Source: Deltaproteobacteria bacterium
Lineage (GTDB): Bacteria > Desulfobacterota > Syntrophobacteria > Syntrophobacterales > Syntrophobacteraceae
DNA: 32,558 nucleotides
NCBI GenBank assembly: GCA_012517775.1
Contig: JAAYUJ010000015.1
Coordinates: forward strand, 1 to 32,558
Direction of reading: 5' to 3'
Below, one piece after another: positions 1 to 8,793 of this stretch (positions within the stretch are counted from its first letter, which is position 1; every line of letters starts with the position of its first letter). Under the pieces are notes generated by a model that was not told where the DNA came from, did not search any database, and was given only the letters and a program-made list of their open reading frames with translations. A program made the translations under genes and the position numbers.

Positions 1-3
1 GAA

Positions 4-45
4 GAAAAAAGAGGGCTCCCTCCGTTGCAGGGAGCTCTTTTTTTC
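4..45. terminator. Bidirectional intrinsic terminator
   Basis: An 11-bp stem (arms about 11-21 and 29-39, core GCTCCCT/AGGGAGC) is followed by a run of T on the + strand and preceded by a run of A. It would therefore stop transcription arriving from either side. The gene it belongs to on the left lies outside the window. It insulates cutA from whatever is upstream. Confidence 0.85.
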
Positions 46-143
46 TGCGGAGGATTGTTCATTCGACAGGAAGGCAACCTTTCAACACCCAGGAGGCTCT
101 ATGGTCTCCGGTGTGTTGCCTGGACAACGGAAGAGGGACGGGC

Positions 144-479
144 ATGACCGGGGTGTCTGTTGTTTTCGTAACAGCTGGAAGCGAAGAGGAGGCAATGAGT
201 GTTGGAGGAAAGCTCGTTGAAGAGCGTCTTGTTGCCTGCGTCAACATCATTCCTCGCATTCGCTCGATCTACTGGTGGAAGGAGAGGATATGCGATGAGG
301 AAGAGTACTGGTTGGTAATGAAGACAAGGACTGCTCTTGTTCCGACACTCCAAGCTCGTGTTCGCGAACTCCACAGCTACGAAGTTCCGGAGATCATTGC
401 GATTCCAATTGAACAGGGATTGCCTGAATATCTCGAGTGGGTTTTCGGTAACACCATTGACCAGAGCCGCTCTGCCTGA
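144..479 (+). CDS. cutA: CutA-family divalent-cation tolerance protein
   Basis: The 111-residue product has the normal CutA length and signatures: ACVNI at residues 31-35, the SIYWW strand at 41-45 and the hallmark HSYEVPEI at 77-84. CutA proteins are small cytoplasmic trimers with a ferredoxin-like fold, linked genetically to copper and other divalent-metal tolerance; their biochemical role is unsettled. I chose the ATG at 144 rather than the in-frame ATG at 111, because a GAGGGA ribosome site lies about 6 bases before 144 and the added 11 residues do not look like CutA. It is monocistronic here, flanked by terminators and convergent with hisD. Confidence 0.93.
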   Translation: MTGVSVVFVTAGSEEEAMSVGGKLVEERLVACVNIIPRIRSIYWWKERICDEEEYWLVMKTRTALVPTLQARVRELHSYEVPEIIAIPIEQGLPEYLEWVFGNTIDQSRSA

Positions 480-489
480 CCTTCACAGC

Positions 490-531
490 CTGCCTTGCTC
501 TCTGGATCGTCGTCAGGGCAGTCTGTTTTTC
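490..531 (+). terminator. Intrinsic terminator after cutA
   Basis: Arms CTGCCTTG (490-497) and CAGGGCAG (514-521) form an 8-bp stem with one G-U pair and a 16-base loop, followed by TCTGTTTTTC. It lies 11 bases after the cutA stop, in the gap between convergent cutA and hisD. The loop is longer than usual, so confidence is moderate. Confidence 0.55.
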
Positions 532-539
532 ACGTATCC

Positions 540-1853
540 TCATCCCTTTTCCCGCTTCAACCTCATCCTTACCGAAGCTGCATGGGCTTCGAGACCTTCC
601 ATTTCCGCCATGCGCATAACAGCGGGCGCATCCCTCTCCATCGCGCTCTTCGAATAGGCGATCACACTTGTACGCTTCAGGAAATTATCCACGCCAAGGG
701 CAGAAGCGAAACGCGCTGTTCCCGACGTGGGGAGCACATGGTTGGGGCCTGCAAAGTAGTCTCCTACGGCTTCCGGTGTCCAGTTTCCCAGGAAGACTGC
801 TCCTGCGTTTTCGACTCTGCCCAGCAGAGCCCAGGGATCGCCGACCTGCAACTCCAGATGCTCGGGGGCGATACGATTGGCGAGCTCGATGGCTTGATCC
901 AGGCCATTGACAAGAAAAACAGCCCCGAAAGACTGGAGCGATTCCCTGGCGATATCCTGCCGCGGAAGGGTCGCGAGTTGCCTCTCGATGCTTTCCGCTG
1001 CCCCAGTGGCAATCGCCTCATTCGTCGCAACCAGTATTGAGCTTGCCATGGGATCGTGTTCGGCCTGGCTGAGCATATCCGCCGCCACGCAGCCGACGTC
1101 GGCCTGTTCGTCAGCAATCACGAGTATCTCACTTGGCCCTGCCAGAAGATCGATGCCCACTTCGCCAAAGACGATTCTCTTGGCAAGAGCGACATAGACA
1201 TTTCCGGGGCCGACGATAACATCCACACACCGTATCCGGTCGGTTCCGAAGGCCAGAGCTCCAATGGCCCAGGCACCGCCGACCTTGTGAATGCGGGATA
1301 TTCCCACTTCCTGTGCCGCTACGAGCAGTTGGGGGCTAACGCTTCCATCCGGTCGGGGGGGAGTCACCATGGCCAGGTCGGGAACGCCTGCAATACGTGC
1401 GGGGATGCCATTCATGAGGACTGAAGAGATGAGAGGGGTTTGGCCGCCCTTGCCGCCGGGGATATAAAGACCCGCTGAGGCGACAGGTCGGACTATCTGA
1501 CCGAGAAAGGTGCCGTCCGGCTTGGTGGTGAAATATGAGGAGCGGGCCTGGTGTCTGTGGAAAGACTCGATATTGGCAATGGCCTTCTGAAGGACATGGA
1601 CAAAATCCTCACCGACACTCTCATAGGCCTGCCTGATTTCACTCTCCCCGACAGTCAACGCATGAGCTGTCATCTCGGGAGCGTCAAAAGCTCTTGTGTA
1701 GTCCAAGAGGGCTGCATCGCCATCTCGTCTGACACGGTCAAGAATCTCCTCCACCCTCTTGACAAGCAGTGGGTCCACTCCCAACTTGCGGGCGGCAATT
1801 TCCTTCAATCGAGCTTCTGCATCTTCCGAGGGATACGGAATCGGAGGGAGCAT
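540..1853 (-). CDS. hisD: Histidinol dehydrogenase
   Basis: The 437-residue protein catalyses the last two steps of histidine synthesis, L-histidinol to L-histidine with two NAD+. The whole family pattern is present: GPGNVYVALAKR at 215-226, DLLAGPSEI at 235-243, the zinc ligands Q263 and H266 (SQAEHDP), D365 and H424, and the catalytic E331-H332 pair (APEHLEL). The longer open frame back to 2051 is rejected because the ATG at 1853 has AGGAGG six bases upstream and gives the normal family length. The start lies one base after the rlpA stop, so translation is probably coupled to rlpA. No other his gene is in the window. Confidence 0.96.
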   Translation of the reverse strand: MLPPIPYPSEDAEARLKEIAARKLGVDPLLVKRVEEILDRVRRDGDAALLDYTRAFDAPEMTAHALTVGESEIRQAYESVGEDFVHVLQKAIANIESFHRHQARSSYFTTKPDGTFLGQIVRPVASAGLYIPGGKGGQTPLISSVLMNGIPARIAGVPDLAMVTPPRPDGSVSPQLLVAAQEVGISRIHKVGGAWAIGALAFGTDRIRCVDVIVGPGNVYVALAKRIVFGEVGIDLLAGPSEILVIADEQADVGCVAADMLSQAEHDPMASSILVATNEAIATGAAESIERQLATLPRQDIARESLQSFGAVFLVNGLDQAIELANRIAPEHLELQVGDPWALLGRVENAGAVFLGNWTPEAVGDYFAGPNHVLPTSGTARFASALGVDNFLKRTSVIAYSKSAMERDAPAVMRMAEMEGLEAHAASVRMRLKREKG

Positions 1854-1854
1854 T

Positions 1855-2628
1855 TCATCCTCCTTCCATTGCCACCACGAAAGCATCGACAAATCCCATG
1901 CCCTGCAATCGTCGCATTTCCTGCTGAGCCAGTAGAATGTCCTGATAGTTGCCGACCTGGACTCGAAAGTACTGGCATCCCTTGTCATGGAAGGGAAAGA
2001 TCTGGATGCTCCCGTACCCGCCAGACATCTTTTCCTTAAGTCGCTGAGCATTCATCTGTTCAACGAACGCTCCTATCTGCACGGCAAAGGAACCGTAACG
2101 GAACGAGGGAAGGGGATCGACCTTCCAGTAGGTGTTCTGCCCGATATGTTGTTCGGTTGCCACCTGCACCGCCTCGACCCTCACTCGGGCAAGGCCTTTC
2201 TGATATGATCCCAGTTCCTGAGCAGCTCTGCAGGAGAGATCGATAATCCTGCCGGACACAAACGGTCCGCGATCGTTCACTCTCAGAATGATCGAATTGC
2301 CGTTCTGCAGGTTGGTCACTTTGACATAAGTACCCAAGGGAAGCGTCTTGTGTGCGGCGGTCATGGCGTACATGTCATACGGTTCTCCACATGAGGTGGG
2401 TTTCCCGTGAAAATCCCGGCCGTACCAGCTCGCGAAGCCTTCCTCCCTGTAACCCTCCGCGCTGGGCAGGGGATAGTACCATATGCCGTTGATCTGGTAA
2501 GGCCTCTGGGTCTTGAGTTCGGCTTGAGGCGGAGGTTTGGGAGGTGAAGGCGTTGTCGAACAACCCGCAAGAACGAGAAGAACGAGAAGACTCGTATATC
2601 TGCTTTTGATCAAAGAGATTCTTTCCAT
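1855..2628 (-). CDS. rlpA: RlpA-like lipoprotein (DPBB and SPOR domains)
   Basis: The 257-residue product begins with a lipoprotein signal peptide whose lipobox LVLAGC places the lipidated cysteine at residue 23. A double-psi beta-barrel follows (ASWYG at 66-70, the HGKPTSCGEPYD segment at 74-85, and RVNDRGPF at 116-123 carrying the conserved Asp119), then a C-terminal SPOR domain at about 178-254. RlpA proteins sit in the outer membrane at division sites; some cut denuded peptidoglycan glycans as lytic transglycosylases. The upstream in-frame ATG at 2688 would put 20 polar residues before the signal peptide and lies inside a repeat, so 2628 is preferred. It immediately precedes hisD. Confidence 0.92.
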   Translation of the reverse strand: MERISLIKSRYTSLLVLLVLAGCSTTPSPPKPPPQAELKTQRPYQINGIWYYPLPSAEGYREEGFASWYGRDFHGKPTSCGEPYDMYAMTAAHKTLPLGTYVKVTNLQNGNSIILRVNDRGPFVSGRIIDLSCRAAQELGSYQKGLARVRVEAVQVATEQHIGQNTYWKVDPLPSFRYGSFAVQIGAFVEQMNAQRLKEKMSGGYGSIQIFPFHDKGCQYFRVQVGNYQDILLAQQEMRRLQGMGFVDAFVVAMEGG

Positions 2629-2673
2629 AAGTCTCTCATTTCGAAGTTCCCTGTCGCCATCAGAGGGGTATGG

Positions 2674-2788
2674 GTAACTTCTCAACAAGTGGGTCGGGAT
2701 TCCAATCCCGACAGCCTTAGCGCCAAGTTGTCGGGTATGGAAACCCGACCTGCGAAGTTCTCGATACCTGAGCTTATTGAGAAATTAC
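2674..2788. repeat. MITE/REP-like intergenic repeat, copy A
   Basis: Termini GTAACTTCTCAACAAG and CTTATTGAGAAATTAC are imperfect inverted repeats. Inside are two hairpins: GTCGGGATTCCAATCCCGAC, a 9-bp stem with a two-base loop, and a second of the form GTCGGGT..ACCCGAC. The copy fills the gap between the stop of the Cache-fusion gene (2809) and the rlpA start (2628). An extra half-hairpin (CGGGTATGG..AAACCCG) follows the right end. Confidence 0.85.
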
Positions 2789-2808
2789 GGGTATGGGATC
2801 CAAACCCG

Positions 2809-4638
2809 CTAGAAATCCCCTGTTTCCTCCATTTTAGCCAGGTCTTCAAAACGGATGTCGATCCCGAGCACTCCCACGATCTCCTCCGATTCATTGCGAA
2901 TGGGCGCCGAAACCGTCACGCACAGTGCGCCCGTATACCGTGAAGTGTAGAAATCCGTGAGGTGGACTTTGCCGTTACGAACGGGCTCAATGAACCATGG
3001 ACGGTCCGACAGATCCTCACCCAACTTGGCGCTTTCGTATTTCGCCTTATCGACGATGTGCGTGATATTCCTGGTGATCTTTCGCCCTTCCTGGTCGGTG
3101 ATGTAGATATACTGGATGAATGGGTTGAGATCCAGAAGGGTCTGGAGGACGGGCTCCTGGCGACTGGGGTCCATGGTCTTGATGGCTTCGCTCTCCACCA
3201 CTTCCTCCACAAGATGGGCAGCGAGCGCGTTGGCTCTTCTCTTGAGTTTATCGAATTCACTGACGAAGTATTCGGGTAGATAACGTCTGGCCCAACGCTC
3301 GAGTTCCTCGGTCGATATCGACGTGTTTCTCCCCTCCTCGTACTCGTGCATGACCCGCTTATGAATCCGCACAACCCCAGGGTGACGCTTGTCAAGACGC
3401 CTTTCCCCTTCCAGGCGCAGCCGGTTGTTCACCCAGTAGGCGATACTTGAAACCCCGGATTTATCGGTGACGATGATGCTGACAGGTCTCTTCAGGAGCC
3501 TCTCCGTGTTGAAGATGTTGTAGATCTCTTCATCCTTGACCAGGCCGTCGGCGTGGATTCCGGCCCGGGTCGCATTGAATTCTTCACCTACGAAAGGATA
3601 ATTCGGGGGAATGCGATATCCGAGCTCAGTTTGGAAATACTCGGCCATATCGGTTATGGCGGTGGTGTCGATGCCGGACAGGGATCCCTTGAGGGAGATG
3701 TATTCCATGATGAGGCCTTCTATCGGCGCATTTCCAGTTCTTTCCCCGAAACCGAGCAGCGTGCCGTTCGCTCCGCTGCATCCGTAAAGCCAGGCAGAAG
3801 CAGCATTGGTCAGCACTTTGTGGAAGTCGTTGTGACCGTGCCATTCGAGTAAATTCCCGGGAACTCCGCCATCGTCTATGAACGTGCGCACCAGTTTGGG
3901 CACGCTTCGGGGCAGAGCGGTTCCAGGATAGGTAACTCCAAAGCCCAGCGTGTCGCAAAGGCGTATTTTGATGTCTATCCCGCTTTCTTCACGCAGACGC
4001 ATGAGCTCAATGGCGAAAGGAATGCAGAATCCATAAATGTCGGCCCGCGTGACGTCCTCAAAGTGGCAACGGGGAGTGATGCCCTTTTCAAGAGCAGCGC
4101 GAACGATTCCCAGATATTTGGCCAGAGCTGCCTTACGATCGATTTTGAGCTTAAGAAAGATATGATAATCGGAAACAGACGTGAGAATGCCCGTTTCCTT
4201 GATTCCCATGTCCGCAACAAGCTGAAGATCCTGTTCCACTGCGCGGATCCACCCTGTGATCTGCGGATAGGGGTAGTTCTTGGAAAGGCATTGCTCCAGA
4301 GCTTGACGGTCTTTCGATGTGTAGAGGAAGAACTCCGACTGACGGATAACCCCCTGAGGTCCCGAAAGACGCTGGAGGAAATCAAACAGGGTTTCGATCT
4401 GTTTCACTGTGTAGGGTGGCCGAGCCTGCTGCCCATCTCGAAAGGTGGTGTCCGTGATGAAGATGTCCTCAGCGGGATCAATGGGCAGTAGTGTATGATC
4501 GAAATCAATCTTGGGCACTTCCTCATACGAGAAGATTTCCCTCATGAGGTTGGGTTCCGGAACTTCCATCAGATTGTGCTGCCAGAACTTGGAATGCTCG
4601 TGTTCCAAAACCCGTCTTTTGGGGTTCCATCGGGCCAT
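2809..4638 (-). CDS. HMGL-like (DRE-TIM) acyltransferase with C-terminal Cache-type sensor domain
   Basis: The first ~400 of 609 residues form a pyruvate-carboxyltransferase/HMGL-like barrel, as in isopropylmalate, homocitrate and Re-citrate synthases. Visible motifs are DTTFRDGQQ at 63-71, the metal-binding HGHND at 267-271, GFGERTGN at 296-303 and AGIHADG at 359-365. Such enzymes condense acetyl-CoA with a 2-oxoacid; Re-citrate synthase is the candidate that best suits an anaerobe, but substrate residues were not tested. The last ~110 residues (about 490-600) instead resemble a Cache/PDC ligand-binding domain (DRPWFIEPVRNGK, then a TDFYTS strand and VGVLGIDIRFEDL). Such domains are usually extracytoplasmic, yet no signal peptide or membrane helix is present. 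An AGGAGA site lies 10 bases before the ATG. Confidence 0.85.
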   Translation of the reverse strand: MARWNPKRRVLEHEHSKFWQHNLMEVPEPNLMREIFSYEEVPKIDFDHTLLPIDPAEDIFITDTTFRDGQQARPPYTVKQIETLFDFLQRLSGPQGVIRQSEFFLYTSKDRQALEQCLSKNYPYPQITGWIRAVEQDLQLVADMGIKETGILTSVSDYHIFLKLKIDRKAALAKYLGIVRAALEKGITPRCHFEDVTRADIYGFCIPFAIELMRLREESGIDIKIRLCDTLGFGVTYPGTALPRSVPKLVRTFIDDGGVPGNLLEWHGHNDFHKVLTNAASAWLYGCSGANGTLLGFGERTGNAPIEGLIMEYISLKGSLSGIDTTAITDMAEYFQTELGYRIPPNYPFVGEEFNATRAGIHADGLVKDEEIYNIFNTERLLKRPVSIIVTDKSGVSSIAYWVNNRLRLEGERRLDKRHPGVVRIHKRVMHEYEEGRNTSISTEELERWARRYLPEYFVSEFDKLKRRANALAAHLVEEVVESEAIKTMDPSRQEPVLQTLLDLNPFIQYIYITDQEGRKITRNITHIVDKAKYESAKLGEDLSDRPWFIEPVRNGKVHLTDFYTSRYTGALCVTVSAPIRNESEEIVGVLGIDIRFEDLAKMEETGDF

Positions 4639-4688
4639 GGATGATGTCTCCTGTTCATGGGGATACGGCTTTGCGCCCCGACTCGCAC

Positions 4689-4794
4689 CTTCTCAATAAG
4701 TGGGTCGGGACTCCAATCCCGACAGCGTCTGCACCCGTATGTCGGTTGTGGAAACCCGACACAGGACGAGAGATAGGGACTCATTGAGAAGTCA
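4689..4794. repeat. MITE/REP-like intergenic repeat, copy B
   Basis: This copy has the same architecture and orientation as copy A: left end CTTCTCAATAAG, two GTCGGG hairpins, right end CTCATTGAGAAG. The first hairpin has a one-base variant (GACTCCAATCCC). It lies directly upstream of the Cache-fusion gene, between 50 and 156 bases from its start, so it may carry or disturb the promoter region. Confidence 0.85.
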
Positions 4795-4978
4795 CCTCCA
4801 ACTCTTAACGAGTAGTATATTTTACTTTAAGAGTGTATGGAGGAAACGCCGGCTGCTTCCCCCCATGGTACGATTCATAAGAACCACGTGCAACCGGCTC
4901 GTCACCCCCTTCGATCATGGGGGAAACCAGATGTGCAACCGGCTGACCTCCTGCCTCACCGTCGAAGAGCCCATCACT
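4795..4978. other. Non-coding spacer rich in small repeats
   Basis: No credible gene. It contains the inverted repeat ACTCTTAA (4801-4808) / TTAAGAGT (4827-4834). The 12-base sequence GTGCAACCGGCT occurs twice, at 4888 and 4933, 45 bases apart. Inverted TTCCCCCCATG/CATGGGGGAA elements are interleaved with these. It lies between repeat copies B and C and looks like eroded repeat material. Confidence 0.5.
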
Positions 4979-5093
4979 GTACTCTCTCAACAAGAAGGTC
5001 GGGATTCCAATCCTGACAGCCTTTGCGCCAATGTGCCGGGTATGGGAAGCCGATCCTTGAAGCAATGGTCACCTTGACTTATTGAGAAATTAC
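4979..5093. repeat. MITE/REP-like intergenic repeat, copy C
   Basis: Left end GTACTCTCTCAACAAG and right end CTTATTGAGAAATTAC. The first hairpin carries one mismatch (ATTCCAATCCTGAC) and the second is decayed (GCCGGGTATGGGAAGCCGAT). It has the same orientation as copies A and B. Confidence 0.8.
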
Positions 5094-5277
5094 CCCTCAC
5101 GCCCCCATGGAATGCCCATCATGATGAAAAGCGCCGGATTCTGCCGCCGAGTGCGCAGAGCCTGCGGAGACTTCCATCATATGATTCTCTGTGTGGTTTC
5201 TGTCATCTCTGGTGAAGTCAAGAGTCATCATGGCAGATGACTGCGTTCAGAGAATGTGTCCTGCAGGCGACAACGAG
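5094..5277. other. Spacer downstream of aspS with a small hairpin
   Basis: No gene was seen. The perfect hairpin AGTCATC-ATGGCA-GATGACT (5223-5242) lies about 35 bases past the aspS stop. It has no T-tract on the aspS strand, so it is at best a weak terminator or an RNA-end stabiliser. An outer pair ATTCTCTG (5184-5191) / CAGAGAAT (5248-5255) flanks it. Confidence 0.4.
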
Positions 5278-7119
5278 TTACTGATTCTCGATCTTGACGC
5301 ACAGTTCAAGTAATTGACCGATTTCAGGCTCTGACGGGGCTCCACTCATGAGACAGGTTGCCTTCTGGGTCTTGGGAAAGGCGATCACATCCCTGATGGA
5401 GAGGGAATGGGTCAGCAACATGATCAGCCTGTCAAAACCGAATGCGATGCCTCCATGGGGAGGCGCACCGTGCTGAAGCGCTTCGAGTAGAAAACCGAAC
5501 TTCATCTGCGCCTCTTCCTCTCTGATTCCCAGTGCTCGAAAGACCAGTCCCTGGATGTCCTGGCGATGGATTCGAATGCTTCCCCCCCCGATCTCAATGC
5601 CGTTGAGAACAAGATCGTAGGCCCGGCTGCGCACCTTATCCGGTTCGTGGGGAAGAAGATTCAGATCCTCCTCCATGGGGGCCGTGAATGGATGATGCAC
5701 AGACGTATAACGCTTTTCCTCGTGATCCCATTCAAGCAGAGGAAACTCGGTGACCCAGACAAAATCATACGCCCCGGATTTGATCAGATTCAACTGATGA
5801 GCCAGGCGAACCCGGAGGTTTCCGAGTCCGTCATGGACGATTTTGGGCTGGTCTGCAAGGAAGAAGACAATATCTCCCTCTTCCAGCCGGAGTCGCTCAG
5901 TGAGTGCAGCGCGGACAGAATCCTGCATGAACTTGGCAATGGGGGATTGCCAGCCGTCGGGCATTATCTTGATCCATGCCATTCCCTTGGCCCCGTATAT
6001 TTTAACGAAGTCGATCAAGTCGTCCAGTTCCTTTCGGGACAACCCACTTCCCTGAGGAAGGCGCATTGCCTTAACCAACCCTCCCTGCTCCGTCACCTGC
6101 CGAAAGACCTTGACCTCCGATGCCTCGGCAAGATCCGTGATGTTCACGAGGTGAAGCCCGAATCGCGTATCGGGTCTATCCGTTCCATAGCAGTCCATGG
6201 CATCTGAGTAAGTGATTCTTGAAAAAGGCGTATTGAGCTCAATCCCGAGAAGCCGCCGGAACAGCGAGACCAGCCAGCCCTCTATGAGCCCATAGATTGT
6301 CTCCTCACGGACGAAGGACATCTCGAGATCCACCTGGGTGAACTCGGGCTGGCGGTCCGCACGCAGGTCCTCGTCTCTGAAACACCTCACTATTTGATAA
6401 TAACGATCAAAACCCGCAACCATCAAGAGTTGCTTGAAAATCTGAGGAGACTGGGGAAGGGCGTAGAACCTGCCAGGATTCACACGGCTGGGAACGAGAT
6501 AGTCGCGGGCTCCTTCGGGTGTGCTCTTGGTAAGGACCGGGGTCTCGATCTCGAGAAAGCCATGTTCATCCAGATAGGTGCGGGTAATTTGCGCGGCGCG
6601 GTGCCGCATCAAGAGATTTCTCGTCATTCTCGGTCGTCTCAGGTCCACGTAACGGTATCGTAGCCGCACATTCTCGCTGGCTTCCACATCGTCTTCGATG
6701 TGAAAAGGTGGAGTTTTTGCTGTGTTCAAGATCCTCAGGTCCGATGCGATGACCTCGATGGCTCCCGTACGAAGCCTGGGATTGGTCATTCCATCCGGCC
6801 GGTTTCTCACCTTGCCCTTGACCGCAACGACATATTCGCTCCTGAGGAGATGTGCTCTTTCGTGTGATCGTGAGTCGATCTGGGGATCGAAAACGATCTG
6901 GGTGATGCCTTCACGGTCTCTCAAATCAATAAAAATAAGTCCTCCGTGATCCCGGCGGCGTTGTACCCAACCCATCAAAGTGACAAATTCGCCCACCCAG
7001 AGATGGTCAAGTGAGTTGCAGTCATGAGTCTTTACCCAATCTCCAAGCGAGTCCAGAGTAACGGATGGCGATGCAAGAATTTCCTGCCTATCGTCCTGCT
7101 GCTTTTCCAGAAAATCCAC
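5278..7119 (-). CDS. aspS: Aspartyl-tRNA synthetase, non-discriminating type likely
   Basis: This bacterial-type class IIb synthetase of 613 residues charges tRNA with aspartate. The N-terminal OB-fold carries [15 protein letters not shown]. Class II motifs follow: motif 1 around [17 protein letters not shown], motif 2 around [16 protein letters not shown], and motif 3 [12 protein letters not shown] near the C-terminus, with a GAD domain between motifs 2 and 3. I chose the GTG at 7119: AGGAGG lies 8 bases upstream, whereas the ATG at 7143 has no ribosome site. The His in RRRDHGG and the Gly in [13 protein letters not shown] match positions that mark tRNA-Asn-tolerant enzymes, implying GatCAB elsewhere in the genome. 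It follows hisS by 144 bases on the same strand. Confidence 0.95.
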   Translation of the reverse strand: MDFLEKQQDDRQEILASPSVTLDSLGDWVKTHDCNSLDHLWVGEFVTLMGWVQRRRDHGGLIFIDLRDREGITQIVFDPQIDSRSHERAHLLRSEYVVAVKGKVRNRPDGMTNPRLRTGAIEVIASDLRILNTAKTPPFHIEDDVEASENVRLRYRYVDLRRPRMTRNLLMRHRAAQITRTYLDEHGFLEIETPVLTKSTPEGARDYLVPSRVNPGRFYALPQSPQIFKQLLMVAGFDRYYQIVRCFRDEDLRADRQPEFTQVDLEMSFVREETIYGLIEGWLVSLFRRLLGIELNTPFSRITYSDAMDCYGTDRPDTRFGLHLVNITDLAEASEVKVFRQVTEQGGLVKAMRLPQGSGLSRKELDDLIDFVKIYGAKGMAWIKIMPDGWQSPIAKFMQDSVRAALTERLRLEEGDIVFFLADQPKIVHDGLGNLRVRLAHQLNLIKSGAYDFVWVTEFPLLEWDHEEKRYTSVHHPFTAPMEEDLNLLPHEPDKVRSRAYDLVLNGIEIGGGSIRIHRQDIQGLVFRALGIREEEAQMKFGFLLEALQHGAPPHGGIAFGFDRLIMLLTHSLSIRDVIAFPKTQKATCLMSGAPSEPEIGQLLELCVKIENQ

Positions 7120-7263
7120 TCTATGGTCCTCCTCGTATATCATGTCGGCTGGTAGCCGATTATCTGCAAGAAATGGAAGACAGGCCGGAAAAACTGGTCC
7201 GGAGATGATCGCCGGCCCCGGTCATCTGCCGGAAACTCCATGCCAGGGAGGCACCGGCAGAGG

Positions 7264-8547
7264 TCAGCCGTTTGATGACTTTCGGTCCTTGCCGCACATC
7301 TCCAGCAGTGTCGGGACAATGCGATCCAGGGAGAGAACGTTCTGGGTCTTGTTGATCATATCGCGAATCTGGGCTTCTCCCCTGCTCAATTCGTTTTCCC
7401 CAATGATGACAACATGCTGTGCCGCCAGTTTGTCCGCGCGTCGCATCTGGCTCTTGAGGCTTCGTCCCTCGTACTCCATATCCGCAGCAAGGCCTTCTTT
7501 TCGCAATTCCTGCAAGAGAAGGAAACCCCTCGTTCTTGAAGCCTCTCCCAATGCCGCGACGAAAATCCTGGGTGATGGTGTCCCAACTTGCTGATTTTGC
7601 TGAAGGAGCAAAATGAGACGTTCCATTCCAATGGCAAATCCAATTCCCGGGATGTCCGGTCCTCCCAGGTCTTTTACAAGCCCATTGTAACGCCCTCCTC
7701 CCCCAATGGCGTTCTGGGCGCCGAGTTGGTCAGTGATGACCTCGAAGGTGGTTCTCATATAGTAGTCCAGTCCACGGACCATTCGCGGGTTGACCAAAAA
7801 GGGAGTCTGCAGCTGGGAAAGATAAGACTTCACCCGTGCGAAATGGCTTGCACACTCCTCGCAGATCGAGTCGCCGAGAATCGGCGCATCACCAAGGACG
7901 GACTGGCACCGCTCGACCTTGCAGTCAAATACCCTGAGTGGATTGGTGTGCCTGCGCCTTTCACAGTCGGGGCACAGTGTTTCGGCGTGGTCTGCCAGAT
8001 AAGACTGAAGGAGAATTCGATAGGATGAACGGCAACTTGGGCAACCGAGTGAATTGAGATGCAGTACCACCCCCACGAGGCCGAGACGCTCCAGAAACAG
8101 GCGGAGCATGTAAATCACCTCTGCATCGAGCATGGGATCATCCACACCGAAGGCTTCCACGTCGATCTGGTGAAACTGCCGGTAACGCCCCTTCTGGGGA
8201 CGCTCATGGCGGAACATGGGCCCAATCGCGTAGAACTTGCGCACCAGAGGGTCTGCGTGGAGATTGTGTTGGATGAGAGCCCGGACGATGGATGCGGTGG
8301 CCTCGGGGCGAAGGCTTACCAAATCCCCTTTTCGGTCTGCGAACGCGTACATTTCCTTTTCAACGATGTCCGTGCTTTCGCCGATGCTTCGCGCGAAGAG
8401 CTCCAGTTTTTCGAGAACGGGTGTACGAATCTCATAATACCCGAAATCTTCCATCACCATTCTCGCAGTCTGCTCAACACGCTGCCACCAAGCGATCTCA
8501 TTGGGGAGAATATCATTCATGCCACGGATGGCCTGGATCAAGCCCAT
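7264..8547 (-). CDS. hisS: Histidyl-tRNA synthetase
   Basis: The 427-residue class II synthetase has IRGMNDILPNE at 7-17, motif 2 LVSLRPEATAS at 76-86, the histidine-specific GGGRYNGL loop, and motif 3 GIGFAIGMERLIL. A C-terminal anticodon-binding domain follows. A cysteine-rich segment in the insertion domain (LGCPSCRSSY, LCPDCERR, then further Cys up to ICEEC) suggests a bound zinc, as in some bacterial HisRS. The open frame extends 32 hydrophobic residues further upstream, but the ATG at 8547 has AAGGA seven bases before it and matches the family N-terminus. It is the first gene of a probable hisS-aspS operon, divergent from the SPFH gene. Confidence 0.95.
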   Translation of the reverse strand: MGLIQAIRGMNDILPNEIAWWQRVEQTARMVMEDFGYYEIRTPVLEKLELFARSIGESTDIVEKEMYAFADRKGDLVSLRPEATASIVRALIQHNLHADPLVRKFYAIGPMFRHERPQKGRYRQFHQIDVEAFGVDDPMLDAEVIYMLRLFLERLGLVGVVLHLNSLGCPSCRSSYRILLQSYLADHAETLCPDCERRRHTNPLRVFDCKVERCQSVLGDAPILGDSICEECASHFARVKSYLSQLQTPFLVNPRMVRGLDYYMRTTFEVITDQLGAQNAIGGGGRYNGLVKDLGGPDIPGIGFAIGMERLILLLQQNQQVGTPSPRIFVAALGEASRTRGFLLLQELRKEGLAADMEYEGRSLKSQMRRADKLAAQHVVIIGENELSRGEAQIRDMINKTQNVLSLDRIVPTLLEMCGKDRKSSNG

Positions 8548-8793
8548 GACAATTCCTTGAAAAAAGATAACAAAATCAACCAGCAAACTTATCTCTCTAA
8601 AAAAAGGCAGTGGGAAAGTCAAGCAAAACATCCTCCTGCCCAACGTGAAAAGTAATTTCTTCGATAACCTCCGAGGTTTATCCCCGCGGCACAGGGAACT
8701 GAACCTGCAAACCCCTTACACATAAGGCTCAAGTCGTGAGGACATCTTGACGTTAATATGGGAGGTGACTAACGCCGACAACTGGAGAGACTG

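Noticed and set aside
1854-2051. Upstream extension of hisD
   Set aside because: It would read the rlpA coding sequence in another frame; AGGAGG and family length place the start at 1853.
2674-5093. Possible CRISPR array from the repeated GTCGGG hairpins
   Set aside because: Copies are far apart, are not separated by uniform spacers, and each contains two different hairpins within terminal inverted repeats. No cas gene is present.
8748-8775. TTGACG..TAACGC promoter for the SPFH gene
   Set aside because: The spacing of 17 is right, but the -10 element matches poorly. I cannot support it from sequence alone.
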